From Streptomyces angustmyceticus (GTDB lineage: Bacteria; Actinomycetota; Actinomycetes; Streptomycetales; Streptomycetaceae), in contig NZ_CP082945.1 of assembly GCF_019933235.1 (NCBI RefSeq), forward strand, positions 5,865,501 through 5,929,500: DNA of 64,000 bases, given 5' to 3'. Shown here one piece after another: positions 43,733 through 51,765 of the stretch (its first letter is position 1; each line of letters begins with the position of its first letter). Both the position numbers and the translations under genes were made by a program. The notes below the pieces were generated by a model, which worked only from the letters and a program-made list of their open reading frames with translations, had not been told where the DNA came from and did not search any database.

Positions 43733-43932
43733 CACGGGAGGGGACGGGCCGGAGGGGCCTGGTGTGGGGACGTAAAGCGAAGCAGTCCACACACCAGGCC
43801 CCGCAGGCCCGTCACCGCACCCACAGCCCCGCGCAGCGGACCCCGCCCGCCGCAGGCGCCCCGGCGAGCGCACCGCGCCAGCGGGCGAAACACGGCGAGA
43901 AGAACCCACGGCGGGAAAGCCAAAAACGTGGG
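43733..43932. repeat. 200-bp repeat, copy 1 (inverted relative to 63166-63364)
   Basis: From CACGGGAGGGGACGGGCC to CAAAAACGTGGG this matches the reverse complement of 63166-63364 at roughly nine positions in ten. It abuts the nadA stop at 43933. Its inner hairpin (43757-43799) has 14-15-bp arms with one mismatch, around the 13-base loop GTAAAGCGAAGCA. It occupies most of the 245 bp between the secreted-protein gene and nadA and probably ends both convergent transcripts. Confidence 0.88.
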
Positions 43933-45111
43933 CTACGGCAACGCCAACATCCGCTCAAGAGCCATCTTCGCGAAGCTCTCGGTCTCGTCGTCGACCTGGA
44001 TCCGGTTGACGACCTTCCCCGCGGCCAGCGACTCCAGGGCCCACACCAGGTGCGGGAGGTCGATGCGGTTCATCGTCGAGCAGAAGCAGACCGTCTTGTC
44101 GAGGAAGACGATCTCCTTGTCCTCCGCGGCGAAGCGGTTGGCCAGCCGGCGGACCAGGTTGAGTTCGGTGCCGATGGCCCACTTCGAGCCGCGCGGGGCG
44201 GCTTCCAGCGCCTTGATGATGTACTCCGTCGAGCCGACGTAGTCCGCCGCGGCCACGACCTCGTGCTTGCACTCGGGGTGGACCAGGACGTTGACGCCGG
44301 GGATGCGGGCGCGCACGTCGTTCACCGACTCCAGCGAGAAGCGGCCGTGCACCGAGCAGTGGCCGCGCCACAGGATCATCTTGGCGGCCCGCAGCTGTTC
44401 GGCGGTCAGGCCGCCGTTGGGCTTGTGCGGGTTGTAGACCACGCAGTCGTCCAGGGACAGGCCCATGTCGCGGACGGCGGTGTTGCGGCCGAGGTGCTGG
44501 TCGGGCAGGAAGAGCACCTTCTCGCCCTGCTCGAAGGCCCAGTCCAGCGCCCGCTTGGCGTTGGAGGAGGTGCAGATCGTGCCGCCGTGCTTGCCGGTGA
44601 AGGCCTTGATGTCGGCCGAGGAGTTCATGTACGAGACGGGGACGACCTGCTCGGCGACGCCGGCCTCGGTGAGCACGTCCCAGCATTCGGCGACCTGCTC
44701 GGCGGTGGCCATGTCGGCCATCGAGCAGCCGGCGGCCAGGTCGGGGAGGATGACCTGCTGGTCGTCGCCGGTGAGGATGTCGGCGGACTCCGCCATGAAG
44801 TGCACACCGCAGAAGACGATGTACTCGGCGTCCGGCCGGGCGGCGGCGTCCCGCGCGAGCTTGAAGGAGTCGCCGGTCACGTCGGCGAACTCGATGACCT
44901 CGTCGCGCTGGTAGTGGTGCCCCAGGACGAAGACCTTGTCCCCGAGCGCCGCCTTGGCCGCGCGGGCCCGCTCGACGAGGTCGGGGTCCGACGGTGCCGG
45001 CAGGTCGCCGGGGCACTCCACACCGCGCTCGCTCTTCGGGTCGGCCTCGCGGCCGAGGAGGAGCAGCGCCAGCGGGGTCGGCTGGACGTCCAGGGGCTGG
45101 GCGGTGGTCAC
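43933..45111 (-). CDS. nadA: quinolinate synthase (NadA)
   Basis: [4Fe-4S] enzyme making quinolinate from iminoaspartate and dihydroxyacetone phosphate for NAD; 392 residues. Cluster Cys residues lie in IVFCGVHFMAESA, HPECKHEV and KTVCFCSTMNR. Other motifs are VLGHHYQRDEVIEFAD and NPHKPNGGL. The GTG at 45111 (VTTAQPLDVQ) has AGAGAGGG eight bases before it. No nadB or nadC follows; the gene is monocistronic in this window and is divergent from erpA, an Fe-S carrier that could help mature it. Confidence 0.96.
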   Translation of the reverse strand: MTTAQPLDVQPTPLALLLLGREADPKSERGVECPGDLPAPSDPDLVERARAAKAALGDKVFVLGHHYQRDEVIEFADVTGDSFKLARDAAARPDAEYIVFCGVHFMAESADILTGDDQQVILPDLAAGCSMADMATAEQVAECWDVLTEAGVAEQVVPVSYMNSSADIKAFTGKHGGTICTSSNAKRALDWAFEQGEKVLFLPDQHLGRNTAVRDMGLSLDDCVVYNPHKPNGGLTAEQLRAAKMILWRGHCSVHGRFSLESVNDVRARIPGVNVLVHPECKHEVVAAADYVGSTEYIIKALEAAPRGSKWAIGTELNLVRRLANRFAAEDKEIVFLDKTVCFCSTMNRIDLPHLVWALESLAAGKVVNRIQVDDETESFAKMALERMLALP

Positions 45112-45208
45112 AACACGCACCCTCTCTTTTCTTCGATGAGCGCGGCGCAGCCGCATCAGGGGAGCCGGTGCACGCACCGGGAACCTTTTCGTCTATATGA
45201 CGCTATCT

Positions 45209-45236
45209 ATCATAGCTGCTTCACGTCACTTTGACG
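45209..45236 (-). promoter_or_regulatory. nadA promoter candidate with a CGTCA-CTT-TGACG dyad
   Basis: A TATGAT hexamer (45209-45214, minus strand) lies in an unusually AT-rich patch ~98 bp upstream of nadA. The -35 region is weak, and over it sits the perfect dyad CGTCA-n3-TGACG (45224-45236), suitable for a repressor. The rest of the 367-bp gap 45112-45478 contains the erpA leader, without other structure that I recognise. Confidence 0.4.
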
Positions 45237-45478
45237 ATGGCCATTGTGTCGATGTGACGCATCAGCACCCGTGGTCCCGGCCGTGTGCGGTCGGCCACGT
45301 GTTCTCGGCGCCCGATGTGCGAGCATGAGGAGAGAACAAGGCGAGAGGCCCGCCCGGACGGTGTCCGGAAACCGGCTTCTCGGCAATTCGCGCCCAGCCG
45401 GAATTAATCCGGGACGTCGCCGGTTGCAGCTGGTTGCATCCGATGACAAGCGGTCCGTACAACCCGGGAGAGATGTAG

Positions 45479-45832
45479 ATGAGCGTTCAGGACGAGACCA
45501 CCGTCAGCGACGGCATCATCCTGTCCGACGCGGCCGCGTCGAAGGTCAAGAGCCTGCTGGAGCAGGAAGGCCGGGACGACCTCGCGCTGCGGGTGGCCGT
45601 TCAGCCCGGCGGCTGCTCCGGACTGCGCTACCAGCTCTTCTTCGACGAGCGTTCGCTCGACGGCGATGTCGTCAAGGACTTCGACGGTGTCAAGGTCGTC
45701 ACCGACCGGATGAGCGCCCCCTACCTGGGCGGTGCCTCCATCGACTTCGTCGACACCATCGAGAAGCAGGGCTTCACGATCGACAACCCGAACGCCACCG
45801 GCTCCTGCGCCTGCGGCGACTCCTTCAGCTGA
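45479..45832 (+). CDS. erpA: iron-sulfur cluster insertion protein (ErpA/HesB type)
   Basis: 117-residue A-type carrier. The three cluster-binding Cys lie in GGCSGLRYQL and the C-terminal GSCACGDSFS. The ATG at 45479 has GGGAGAGATGTAG upstream. Client candidates in this window are NadA, LipA and the Rieske protein QcrA. Divergent from nadA and followed by a strong terminator. Confidence 0.95.
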   Translation: MSVQDETTVSDGIILSDAAASKVKSLLEQEGRDDLALRVAVQPGGCSGLRYQLFFDERSLDGDVVKDFDGVKVVTDRMSAPYLGGASIDFVDTIEKQGFTIDNPNATGSCACGDSFS

Positions 45833-45852
45833 GGGACACGGGCAGCACGCAC

Positions 45853-45889
45853 GAAGGCGGCGCCCCCCGAGTGGGGGAGCGCCGCCTTC
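45853..45889. terminator. terminator after erpA
   Basis: GAAGGCGGCGC pairs with GCGCCGCCTTC, with inner CCCCC/GGGGG pairing; also suits the convergent gene ending at 45956. Confidence 0.85.
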
Positions 45890-45955
45890 CGTGTTCCCGT
45901 CTTCCGGCCGGCCGCCTCGGCGGGCCGGCGCCGCGGGAGGCCCCGCGGCGTCCGC

Positions 45956-47482
45956 TCACCGCTTCGGCACGGCGTCACCGGTCGACACGTCGACCACCTT
46001 CCGGCCGTCCAGCGGCTTCTCCAGCGTGACGGTCTTGGTGAACTCCTTGGCGATCTTCACGCAGACCTGGCCCGGCTTCTTGTCCTTGCCGGTGACCTTG
46101 GTCTTCACGGTGCTGCCGGACTCCTCGGCGCTCACCGAGTAGACACTGCACACGCCGCCCCAGAAGTGCACCGTCAGCTTCTTGCCGCCGTCGCCCACGT
46201 CGTACGACTCCAGGGCCATCGCCCCGGGCTTCCCCGAGGGCTTCCCGGACGGCTTCTGCGGGCTCTGCGACGCGCCGTCGCCGTCCCGGTGGGCCAGGTA
46301 CTTCGGGTTCACCGCGGGGTGCGCGACCGTCGAGGTGCCGTCCGGGCCGCTGCCGGCGCCCGGCTCGCGCACCCTGTACAGCCACGACGGCACCAGCGCC
46401 TGCCCGCCGTCCACGTACTGCACCGAGAGCCCGAAGACCGCGCCGGTCACCTCGCTCGGCGGCTGCGCCTTCGTCGGCGCCGGCTCGCACGGGGCTATCC
46501 CGCCGCCCTTGCCCTTGCCGTCCTTGCCGTCCTTGGCGCCGGGCAGCGAGGGGCAGTCGGCCGGCTTGTGGTCGCCGACCGAGTTCAGCCGGTCCAGCGT
46601 CCCGTCGGCACCCAGCACCGGATAGTCCGCGCCCTTGACCGGGTTCGCCAACTGGCCGCTGCCGCCGACCACCTGGCCGTCCGAGCCGACCTGCAGATCG
46701 CTCTGCCAGCCGTACGTCGGCAGCCCGCCGAGCACCGGATTCGCGCTGACGATCCGCACCGCGCCGGACAGCCCGCCCGCGTCCAGCCGGGCGTTCTCCT
46801 GGCCGAGCGCCTTCAGCACCGGCCGCACCGCCCGCTCGGCCTTCGCCGGTGACACCGCGCCCTTGCTGTCGTCCTCGGTCGTGACGTCCCCGCCGCCGCG
46901 GTACGACGGACAGCCGGGCCGGCCCGACGGCGCCGCGCCGTCGGCGTGGTCCTGGCCCTTGCCGCCCTTGGGTGAGGCGGGCAGCGCGCAGTTCGTGCCG
47001 CCCGGGGTGCCGTACTGCGAGTACGTCCAGGCGCCCGAGCCGGACTTCTTGACCTCCAGGACGGGGCCGCGGGCGTCCCGCGTCTGGCCGCCGACCTTCC
47101 AGGAGGTGCCCTCCGAGCGCACCTTCCCGGACACGTCCAGCGCCTTCGCCAGCCGCTCCACGGTCTCCTGGCCGATCTGCCCCTTGGGGCGGTACACCGG
47201 CGCGGACGCCGGGCCGCCGGGCAGCTTCTTCACCGCGCGGTACTTCGCACCCTGCGGATTGGGCTCACCGGCCGCGATCGACCCGCCGCCGGTGTAGCCG
47301 TCGAGCGCCAGCGGCGGCGGATCGCCCTTGGCGGGGGAGCCGCCGTCGCCGGACGCGGAAGAGACCCAGTAGGCGCCGCCCCCGGCGAGAAGCACCGCCG
47401 CGGCCATCGAGGCGACCACCACAGGGGTGCGCCGCCCGCGCTCCTTGGGGTTCGGGGTGTCGGTCGTGTCCTCGGTGTTCAC
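45956..47482 (-). CDS. membrane-anchored extracytoplasmic protein, unknown function
   Basis: 508 residues. A short cytosolic segment (NPKERGRRTPV) is followed by one transmembrane helix (~20-42, VVVASMAAAVLLAGGGAYWV) and a long Gly/Pro/Ser/Lys-rich exported region. Cys residues fall in TNCALPAS, PGCPSYRG, ADCPSLPG and the C-terminal GGVCSVYS and GQVCVKIAKE. The C-terminal ~90 residues look like a compact beta domain ending in GRKVVDVSTGDAVPKR. No catalytic motif is visible. The GTG at 47482 has AAGGAG seven bases before it. The topology suits a cell-envelope or anti-sigma-like sensor, but nothing fixes this. Confidence 0.8.
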   Translation of the reverse strand: MNTEDTTDTPNPKERGRRTPVVVASMAAAVLLAGGGAYWVSSASGDGGSPAKGDPPPLALDGYTGGGSIAAGEPNPQGAKYRAVKKLPGGPASAPVYRPKGQIGQETVERLAKALDVSGKVRSEGTSWKVGGQTRDARGPVLEVKKSGSGAWTYSQYGTPGGTNCALPASPKGGKGQDHADGAAPSGRPGCPSYRGGGDVTTEDDSKGAVSPAKAERAVRPVLKALGQENARLDAGGLSGAVRIVSANPVLGGLPTYGWQSDLQVGSDGQVVGGSGQLANPVKGADYPVLGADGTLDRLNSVGDHKPADCPSLPGAKDGKDGKGKGGGIAPCEPAPTKAQPPSEVTGAVFGLSVQYVDGGQALVPSWLYRVREPGAGSGPDGTSTVAHPAVNPKYLAHRDGDGASQSPQKPSGKPSGKPGAMALESYDVGDGGKKLTVHFWGGVCSVYSVSAEESGSTVKTKVTGKDKKPGQVCVKIAKEFTKTVTLEKPLDGRKVVDVSTGDAVPKR

Positions 47483-47586
47483 CGCATCGCTCCTTCGGCT
47501 CCGCTGAACATCTGACGTGCCATCCTCCGTGAGGTGACGCCGATGAGACGGACCGGGGGTGCATACGGTTCCGGCCGGGCGGCCGG

Positions 47587-47814
47587 TCAGTCGCCGTACT
47601 CGGACATTCCGTCCACGAGCGCGGCCGAGCGGGAGGGGACCTCGATGCCGTGCAGATCGGCGGCGCGCCCCGCCGGGGGTGCCGGGCGCCGCCCGGCCCG
47701 GAAGCGGCCGGCCATCCGCGCGCAGTCGCCGCGCAGCTCGTCGAGCGATTCGGGGTCCTGCGCGGTGGGTGAGGGGCTCTTGCGTGATGTGACGGCTTTC
47801 ACAGGCTTGGTCAT
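47587..47814 (-). CDS. small hypothetical protein, 75 aa
   Basis: Starts MTKPVKAVTSRKSPS, then ESLDELRGDCARMAGRFRAGR (a likely helix) and LHGIEVPSRSAALVDGMSE. Hydrophilic, no signal or membrane segment. The ATG at 47814 lacks a strong ribosome site. Codon pattern fits a real gene and it precedes the 508-residue protein in the same direction by 104 bp, but it could be spurious. Confidence 0.5.
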   Translation of the reverse strand: MTKPVKAVTSRKSPSPTAQDPESLDELRGDCARMAGRFRAGRRPAPPAGRAADLHGIEVPSRSAALVDGMSEYGD

Positions 47815-47973
47815 AGGGGCACCGTACGCAGCCAGATAGTGACGAGAAAGACCTACTATTGGGTAGTTTCAGCCTATCCAAGTGTCCGGGATGACCGGGT
47901 GGCGCGCGACCCCGACGGGTAGCGTTGCTACACGTCCGCCCGCCCCTACGCCTTCCGCAGGAGCAGACCCGTC

Positions 47974-48948
47974 GTGCGTATCGCAGTCACCGGCTCCATC
48001 GCCACCGACCACCTGATGACCTTCCCCGGCCGCTTCGCCGATCAGCTGGTCGCCGACCAGCTGCATACGGTCTCCCTTTCCTTCCTGGTCGACCAGCTCG
48101 ACGTCCGGCGCGGCGGTGTCGCCGCCAACATCTGCTTCGGCATGGGCCAGCTCGGCACCTCGCCGATCCTGGTCGGTGCCGCCGGCAACGACTTCGAGGA
48201 GTACCGCGCCTGGCTCGACCGCCACGGCGTCGACACCCGCTCCGTCCGCATCTCCGAGGTGCTGCACACCGCGCGCTTCGTGTGCACCACCGACGCCGAC
48301 CACAACCAGATCGGCTCCTTCTACACCGGCGCGATGAGCGAGGCCCGGCTGATCGAGCTGCAGCACGTGGCCGAGCGGGTCGGCGGCCTGGACCTCGTCG
48401 TGATCGGCGCGGACGACCCCGAGGCGATGATCCGGCACACCGAGGAGTGCCGGACCCGCGGCATCCCCTTCGGCGCCGACTTCTCCCAGCAGATCGCCCG
48501 GATGGACGGCGACGCCATCCGCACCCTCCTGGAGGGCGCCGCCTACCTCTTCTCCAACGAGTACGAGAAGGGCCTGATCGAGTCCAAGACCGGCTGGACC
48601 GACGCGGAGATCCTCGCCAAGGTCGGCACCCGCGTCACCACCCTCGGGGCCAACGGCGTCCGCATCGAGCGGGTCGGCGAGCCGGCCATCGAGGTCGGTG
48701 TCCCGGAGGAGAACGCCAAGGCCGACCCGACCGGCGTCGGCGACGCCTTCCGCGCCGGCTTCCTGTCCGGCCTGGCCTGGGGCGTCGGCCTGGAGCGCGC
48801 CGCGCAGATCGGCTGCATGCTGGCGACGCTGGTCATCGAGACCGTCGGCACCCAGGAGTACGAGCTGCAGCGCAGCCACTTCATGGACCGCTTCACCAAG
48901 GCGTACGGCCACGAGGCCGCGGCCGAGGTCCAGCAGCACCTGGCCTGA
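47974..48948 (+). CDS. PfkB family kinase, adenosine/ribokinase-like
   Basis: 324-residue cytosolic sugar or nucleoside kinase. The N-terminal MRIAVTGSIATDHLMTFPG and RRGGVAANICFGMGQLG (Gly-Gly substrate loop) and the C-terminal ADPTGVGDAFRAGFLSGL with the catalytic Asp place it in PfkB. The N-terminus resembles actinobacterial adenosine kinase; substrate is not certain. GTG at 47974 with AGGAG 11 bases before. It is tail-to-tail with the cysteine desulfurase fusion (11-bp gap). Confidence 0.9.
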   Translation: MRIAVTGSIATDHLMTFPGRFADQLVADQLHTVSLSFLVDQLDVRRGGVAANICFGMGQLGTSPILVGAAGNDFEEYRAWLDRHGVDTRSVRISEVLHTARFVCTTDADHNQIGSFYTGAMSEARLIELQHVAERVGGLDLVVIGADDPEAMIRHTEECRTRGIPFGADFSQQIARMDGDAIRTLLEGAAYLFSNEYEKGLIESKTGWTDAEILAKVGTRVTTLGANGVRIERVGEPAIEVGVPEENAKADPTGVGDAFRAGFLSGLAWGVGLERAAQIGCMLATLVIETVGTQEYELQRSHFMDRFTKAYGHEAAAEVQQHLA

Positions 48949-48959
48949 CCGGCCCGGTC

Positions 48960-50417
48960 TCAGGCGCGGCGCCGCACGACGTACGCGGCGCCGCGCTCGG
49001 CCGCCCGCTCGCCCGCGTACTCCTGGTCGCGCATGGCGCACCAGGCGGGGATGTCCTGCCGGGCGGCCTCGTCGTCGGAGAGCACCGTCACCGTCCCGCC
49101 GACCGGCACCTCGCCGATCGCCTTCGCCAGCTCGATGACCGGGATCGGGCAGCGCTTGCCCAGCGAGTCGACGACCAGACCGGGGGCCTCGGCATTCTCG
49201 GAGGCGGCCCCGGAGGCTTCGGCGGACCCGGACCCGGACCCGGACCCGGCCTCGGGGGACCTGGCGGCCCCGGCCCCCGCCACAGGAACGCCCAGCCGCG
49301 CCCGTACCGCGTGCACCACCCGCGGCAGCACCTCCAGGAAGCGGTCCACCTCCGCCTCCGCCGTGCCGTACGGCAGCGAGACCCGCACGTTCCCCTCGGA
49401 CAGCACGCCCATCGCGCGCAGCACATGGCTCGGCGTCAGGGTGCCGGACGTGCACGACGACCCGGACGACACCGAGAAGCCCGCCCGGTCCAGCTCGTGC
49501 AGCAGCGCCTCCCCGTCGACATAGAGACAGGAGAAGGTGACGAGATGGGGCAGGCGGCGCACCGGATCGCCGACGACCTCGACGTCCGCCACCAGCCGGG
49601 GCACCCGTGCCCGGATCCGGTCGACCAGCCCCCGCAGCCGCTCCGCCTCCGCCCCGGTCCCCGGGTCCGCCCGCAGCGCGCGCAGCGCCGCCGCGGCGGC
49701 CACGACGGCCGGGATGTTCTCGAAGCCCGCGCTGCGGCCCGACTCCCGCTCGTCCCGCGGCCCCTGGGGCGCGAACCGGGTGCCCTTGCGCACGGCGAGC
49801 AGGCCCACGCCGGGCGGGCCGCCCCACTTGTGGGCGCTCGCGGTCACCAGCGACCAGGCGCCGGGCACCGGGCCCCACGGCAGCGACTGCGCGGCGTCCA
49901 CCAGGAGGGGGACCCCGGCCTCCCGGCAGAGCGCGGCCACCTCCTCGACCGGTTGTTCGGTTCCCACCTCGTGATTGGCGGACTGGAGGCAGGCCAGCGC
50001 GGTGTCCGGGGTGAGCGCCGCGGCGACGTCACCGGCCGCCACCCGGCCCGTACGGTCCACGGCCAGCTCCACGCGGCTGCCGCCGGCCGCCTCGTGGGCC
50101 TCGGCGGCATGCAGGACGGAGGAGTGCTCCACGGCGGAGTGCAGCAGCCGCCGGCCGGCCCGCCGGCGGCCCGCCAGCGCGCCGGAGACTCCCGCGTGCA
50201 CCGCCTGCGTCCCCGAAGGGGTGAAAACCACTTCGTCCGGGCGGCAGCCCACGGCCTCGGCCGCGGTCTCCCGCGCGGCGTCCAGCAGCATCCGGGCGCG
50301 CCGTCCCTCCCGGTAGAGGCGGGCCGGGTCGGCCCACCCCTCGTCGAGGGCGGCGAGCAGGGCCTCGCGGGCGACGGGGTGCAGGGGGGCGGCGGACGCC
50401 GTGTCGAAATAGGCCAC
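48960..50417 (-). CDS. cysteine desulfurase-TusA fusion
   Basis: 485 residues. Residues ~1-375 are a class V PLP cysteine desulfurase: HSAVEHSS, QSANHEVGTEQPVEEV, LLVDAAQSLP, PLP Lys in ASAHKWGGP, active Cys in SSGSSCTSG. A Ser/Gly/Ala linker (~385-410, GSGSGSGSAEASG) leads to a TusA-like sulfur-carrier domain (~412-485) with its Cys in GKRCPIPVIELAKAI and DIPAWCAMRDQEY. Fusion would pass persulfide directly from enzyme to carrier for tRNA thiolation or cofactor synthesis. GTG at 50417 (VAYFDTASAAPLHP) is the family start. Confidence 0.92.
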   Translation of the reverse strand: MAYFDTASAAPLHPVAREALLAALDEGWADPARLYREGRRARMLLDAARETAAEAVGCRPDEVVFTPSGTQAVHAGVSGALAGRRRAGRRLLHSAVEHSSVLHAAEAHEAAGGSRVELAVDRTGRVAAGDVAAALTPDTALACLQSANHEVGTEQPVEEVAALCREAGVPLLVDAAQSLPWGPVPGAWSLVTASAHKWGGPPGVGLLAVRKGTRFAPQGPRDERESGRSAGFENIPAVVAAAAALRALRADPGTGAEAERLRGLVDRIRARVPRLVADVEVVGDPVRRLPHLVTFSCLYVDGEALLHELDRAGFSVSSGSSCTSGTLTPSHVLRAMGVLSEGNVRVSLPYGTAEAEVDRFLEVLPRVVHAVRARLGVPVAGAGAARSPEAGSGSGSGSAEASGAASENAEAPGLVVDSLGKRCPIPVIELAKAIGEVPVGGTVTVLSDDEAARQDIPAWCAMRDQEYAGERAAERGAAYVVRRRA

Positions 50418-50465
50418 GTACGAGACGGTAGTACCCCGGCCCGCGCCGCGGGGGGTCCCCAGGTC

Positions 50466-50523
50466 CCGCCCCGCGCGGGGCGGAGGGCTCCCCGCGCCGG
50501 GCCGGCCGGCGGGCGCCCGCCGG
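50466..50523. repeat. two adjacent 18-bp GC-only palindromes
   Basis: CCGCCCCGCGCGGGGCGG (50466-50483) and CCGGCGGGCGCCCGCCGG (50506-50523) are each perfectly self-complementary. They lie in the 385-bp divergent space (50418-50802) between the desulfurase fusion and ctaC. The rest of this space holds no gene; AT-richer sequence near 50690-50720 probably contains the ctaC promoter. Confidence 0.65.
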
Positions 50524-50802
50524 GGGCGGCGCGGGAGCGGTCCCGGGCGCGGCGTCAGATGCCTGGTGGAAGCGGGTATTCGGGGGTTATCCGGGGGTTC
50601 GGCGGGGGTCTCCCGGGGGCCGTGGCCACCCCTTAGGGGTGCGTCGCGGCGCGTTGGGCACCCTCCCCGCGCGACCCCAAATAGCGTCCAGTAGGGTTTG
50701 GTCCGCATAAACATCCAAACCCCTGCCCGACGCAGGGCGGCGACCGACCAGCGAGTAAGGCCGCAGCCGACCGCGCGGGCGAGACTCTCGGGAAGGCGCT
50801 AC

Positions 50803-51765
50803 GTGAGTCCCAACGGCTCCGACCGCTCGTCGCGGCGCCCGATGCGGCGGAAGCTGCCGCAGGTGCTTGCTGCGGGCCTGGTCCTGGCGACCGCTACTGG
50901 TTGCACATATAAGGACTTCCCCCGCCTCGGCATGCCGACGCCCGTCACCGACGAGGCGCCGCGGATCCTCTCTCTTTGGCAGGGCTCCTGGGCCGCCGCC
51001 CTCGCAACGGGCGTGCTGGTCTGGGGCCTGATCATCTGGAGCGTGATCTTCCACCGCCGCACCAGGACCAAGGTGGAGGTCCCCGCACAGACGCGGTACA
51101 ACATGCCGATCGAGGCGTTGTACACGATCGTCCCCTTCATCATCATCGCGGTGCTGTTCTACTTCACCGCGCGCGATGAGAGCGCGCTCCTCAAGACCTC
51201 CAAGAAGCCGGACCACGTCGTGAACGTGGTCGGCTTCCAGTGGAGCTGGGCGTTCAACTACCTGGAGAACGTGGACGGCGACAAGTCGACCTCGGCCATC
51301 AACTCCAGCGCGCTCTCCGGGATCCCGGACAAGTGGAAGAAGACCGCGCCGGCCGGTGCCGACGGTGTCTACGACACGGGCACCCCGGGCGAGCGCAACC
51401 CGCAGACCGGTAACCCCGGTCCGACCCTGTGGCTGCCGAAGGGCGAGACGGTTCAGTTCGTGCTGACCTCTCGTGACGTCATCCACTCCTTCTGGGTGGT
51501 GCCGTTCCTGATGAAGCAGGACGTCATCCCGGGCCACACCAACGTCTTCGAGGTGACCCCCAACAAGGAGGGCACCTTCATGGGCAAGTGCGCCGAGCTC
51601 TGCGGCGTCGACCACTCCCGGATGCTCTTCAACGTCAAGGTCGTCTCCCCCGAGCGGTACCGGGAGCACCTGAAGGACCTGGCGAAGAAGGGCCAGACCG
51701 GATACCTGCCGTCGGGCATCAAGCAGACGGATCACGCCAGGAATGCGGAGACCAAGAACCAGTGA
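50803..51765 (+). CDS. ctaC: cytochrome c oxidase subunit II (CtaC)
   Basis: 320 residues. After a basic N-terminus there is a lipoprotein-type signal (LAAGLVLATATGC), then two transmembrane helices (~62-85 and ~105-125) and the exported cupredoxin domain with the CuA ligands in SFWVVPF/HSF and CAELCGVDHSRM. Receives electrons from cytochrome c domains of QcrC. GTG at 50803 with GGAAGG upstream. Overlaps ctaD by four bases (GTGA). Confidence 0.96.
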   Translation: MSPNGSDRSSRRPMRRKLPQVLAAGLVLATATGCTYKDFPRLGMPTPVTDEAPRILSLWQGSWAAALATGVLVWGLIIWSVIFHRRTRTKVEVPAQTRYNMPIEALYTIVPFIIIAVLFYFTARDESALLKTSKKPDHVVNVVGFQWSWAFNYLENVDGDKSTSAINSSALSGIPDKWKKTAPAGADGVYDTGTPGERNPQTGNPGPTLWLPKGETVQFVLTSRDVIHSFWVVPFLMKQDVIPGHTNVFEVTPNKEGTFMGKCAELCGVDHSRMLFNVKVVSPERYREHLKDLAKKGQTGYLPSGIKQTDHARNAETKNQ

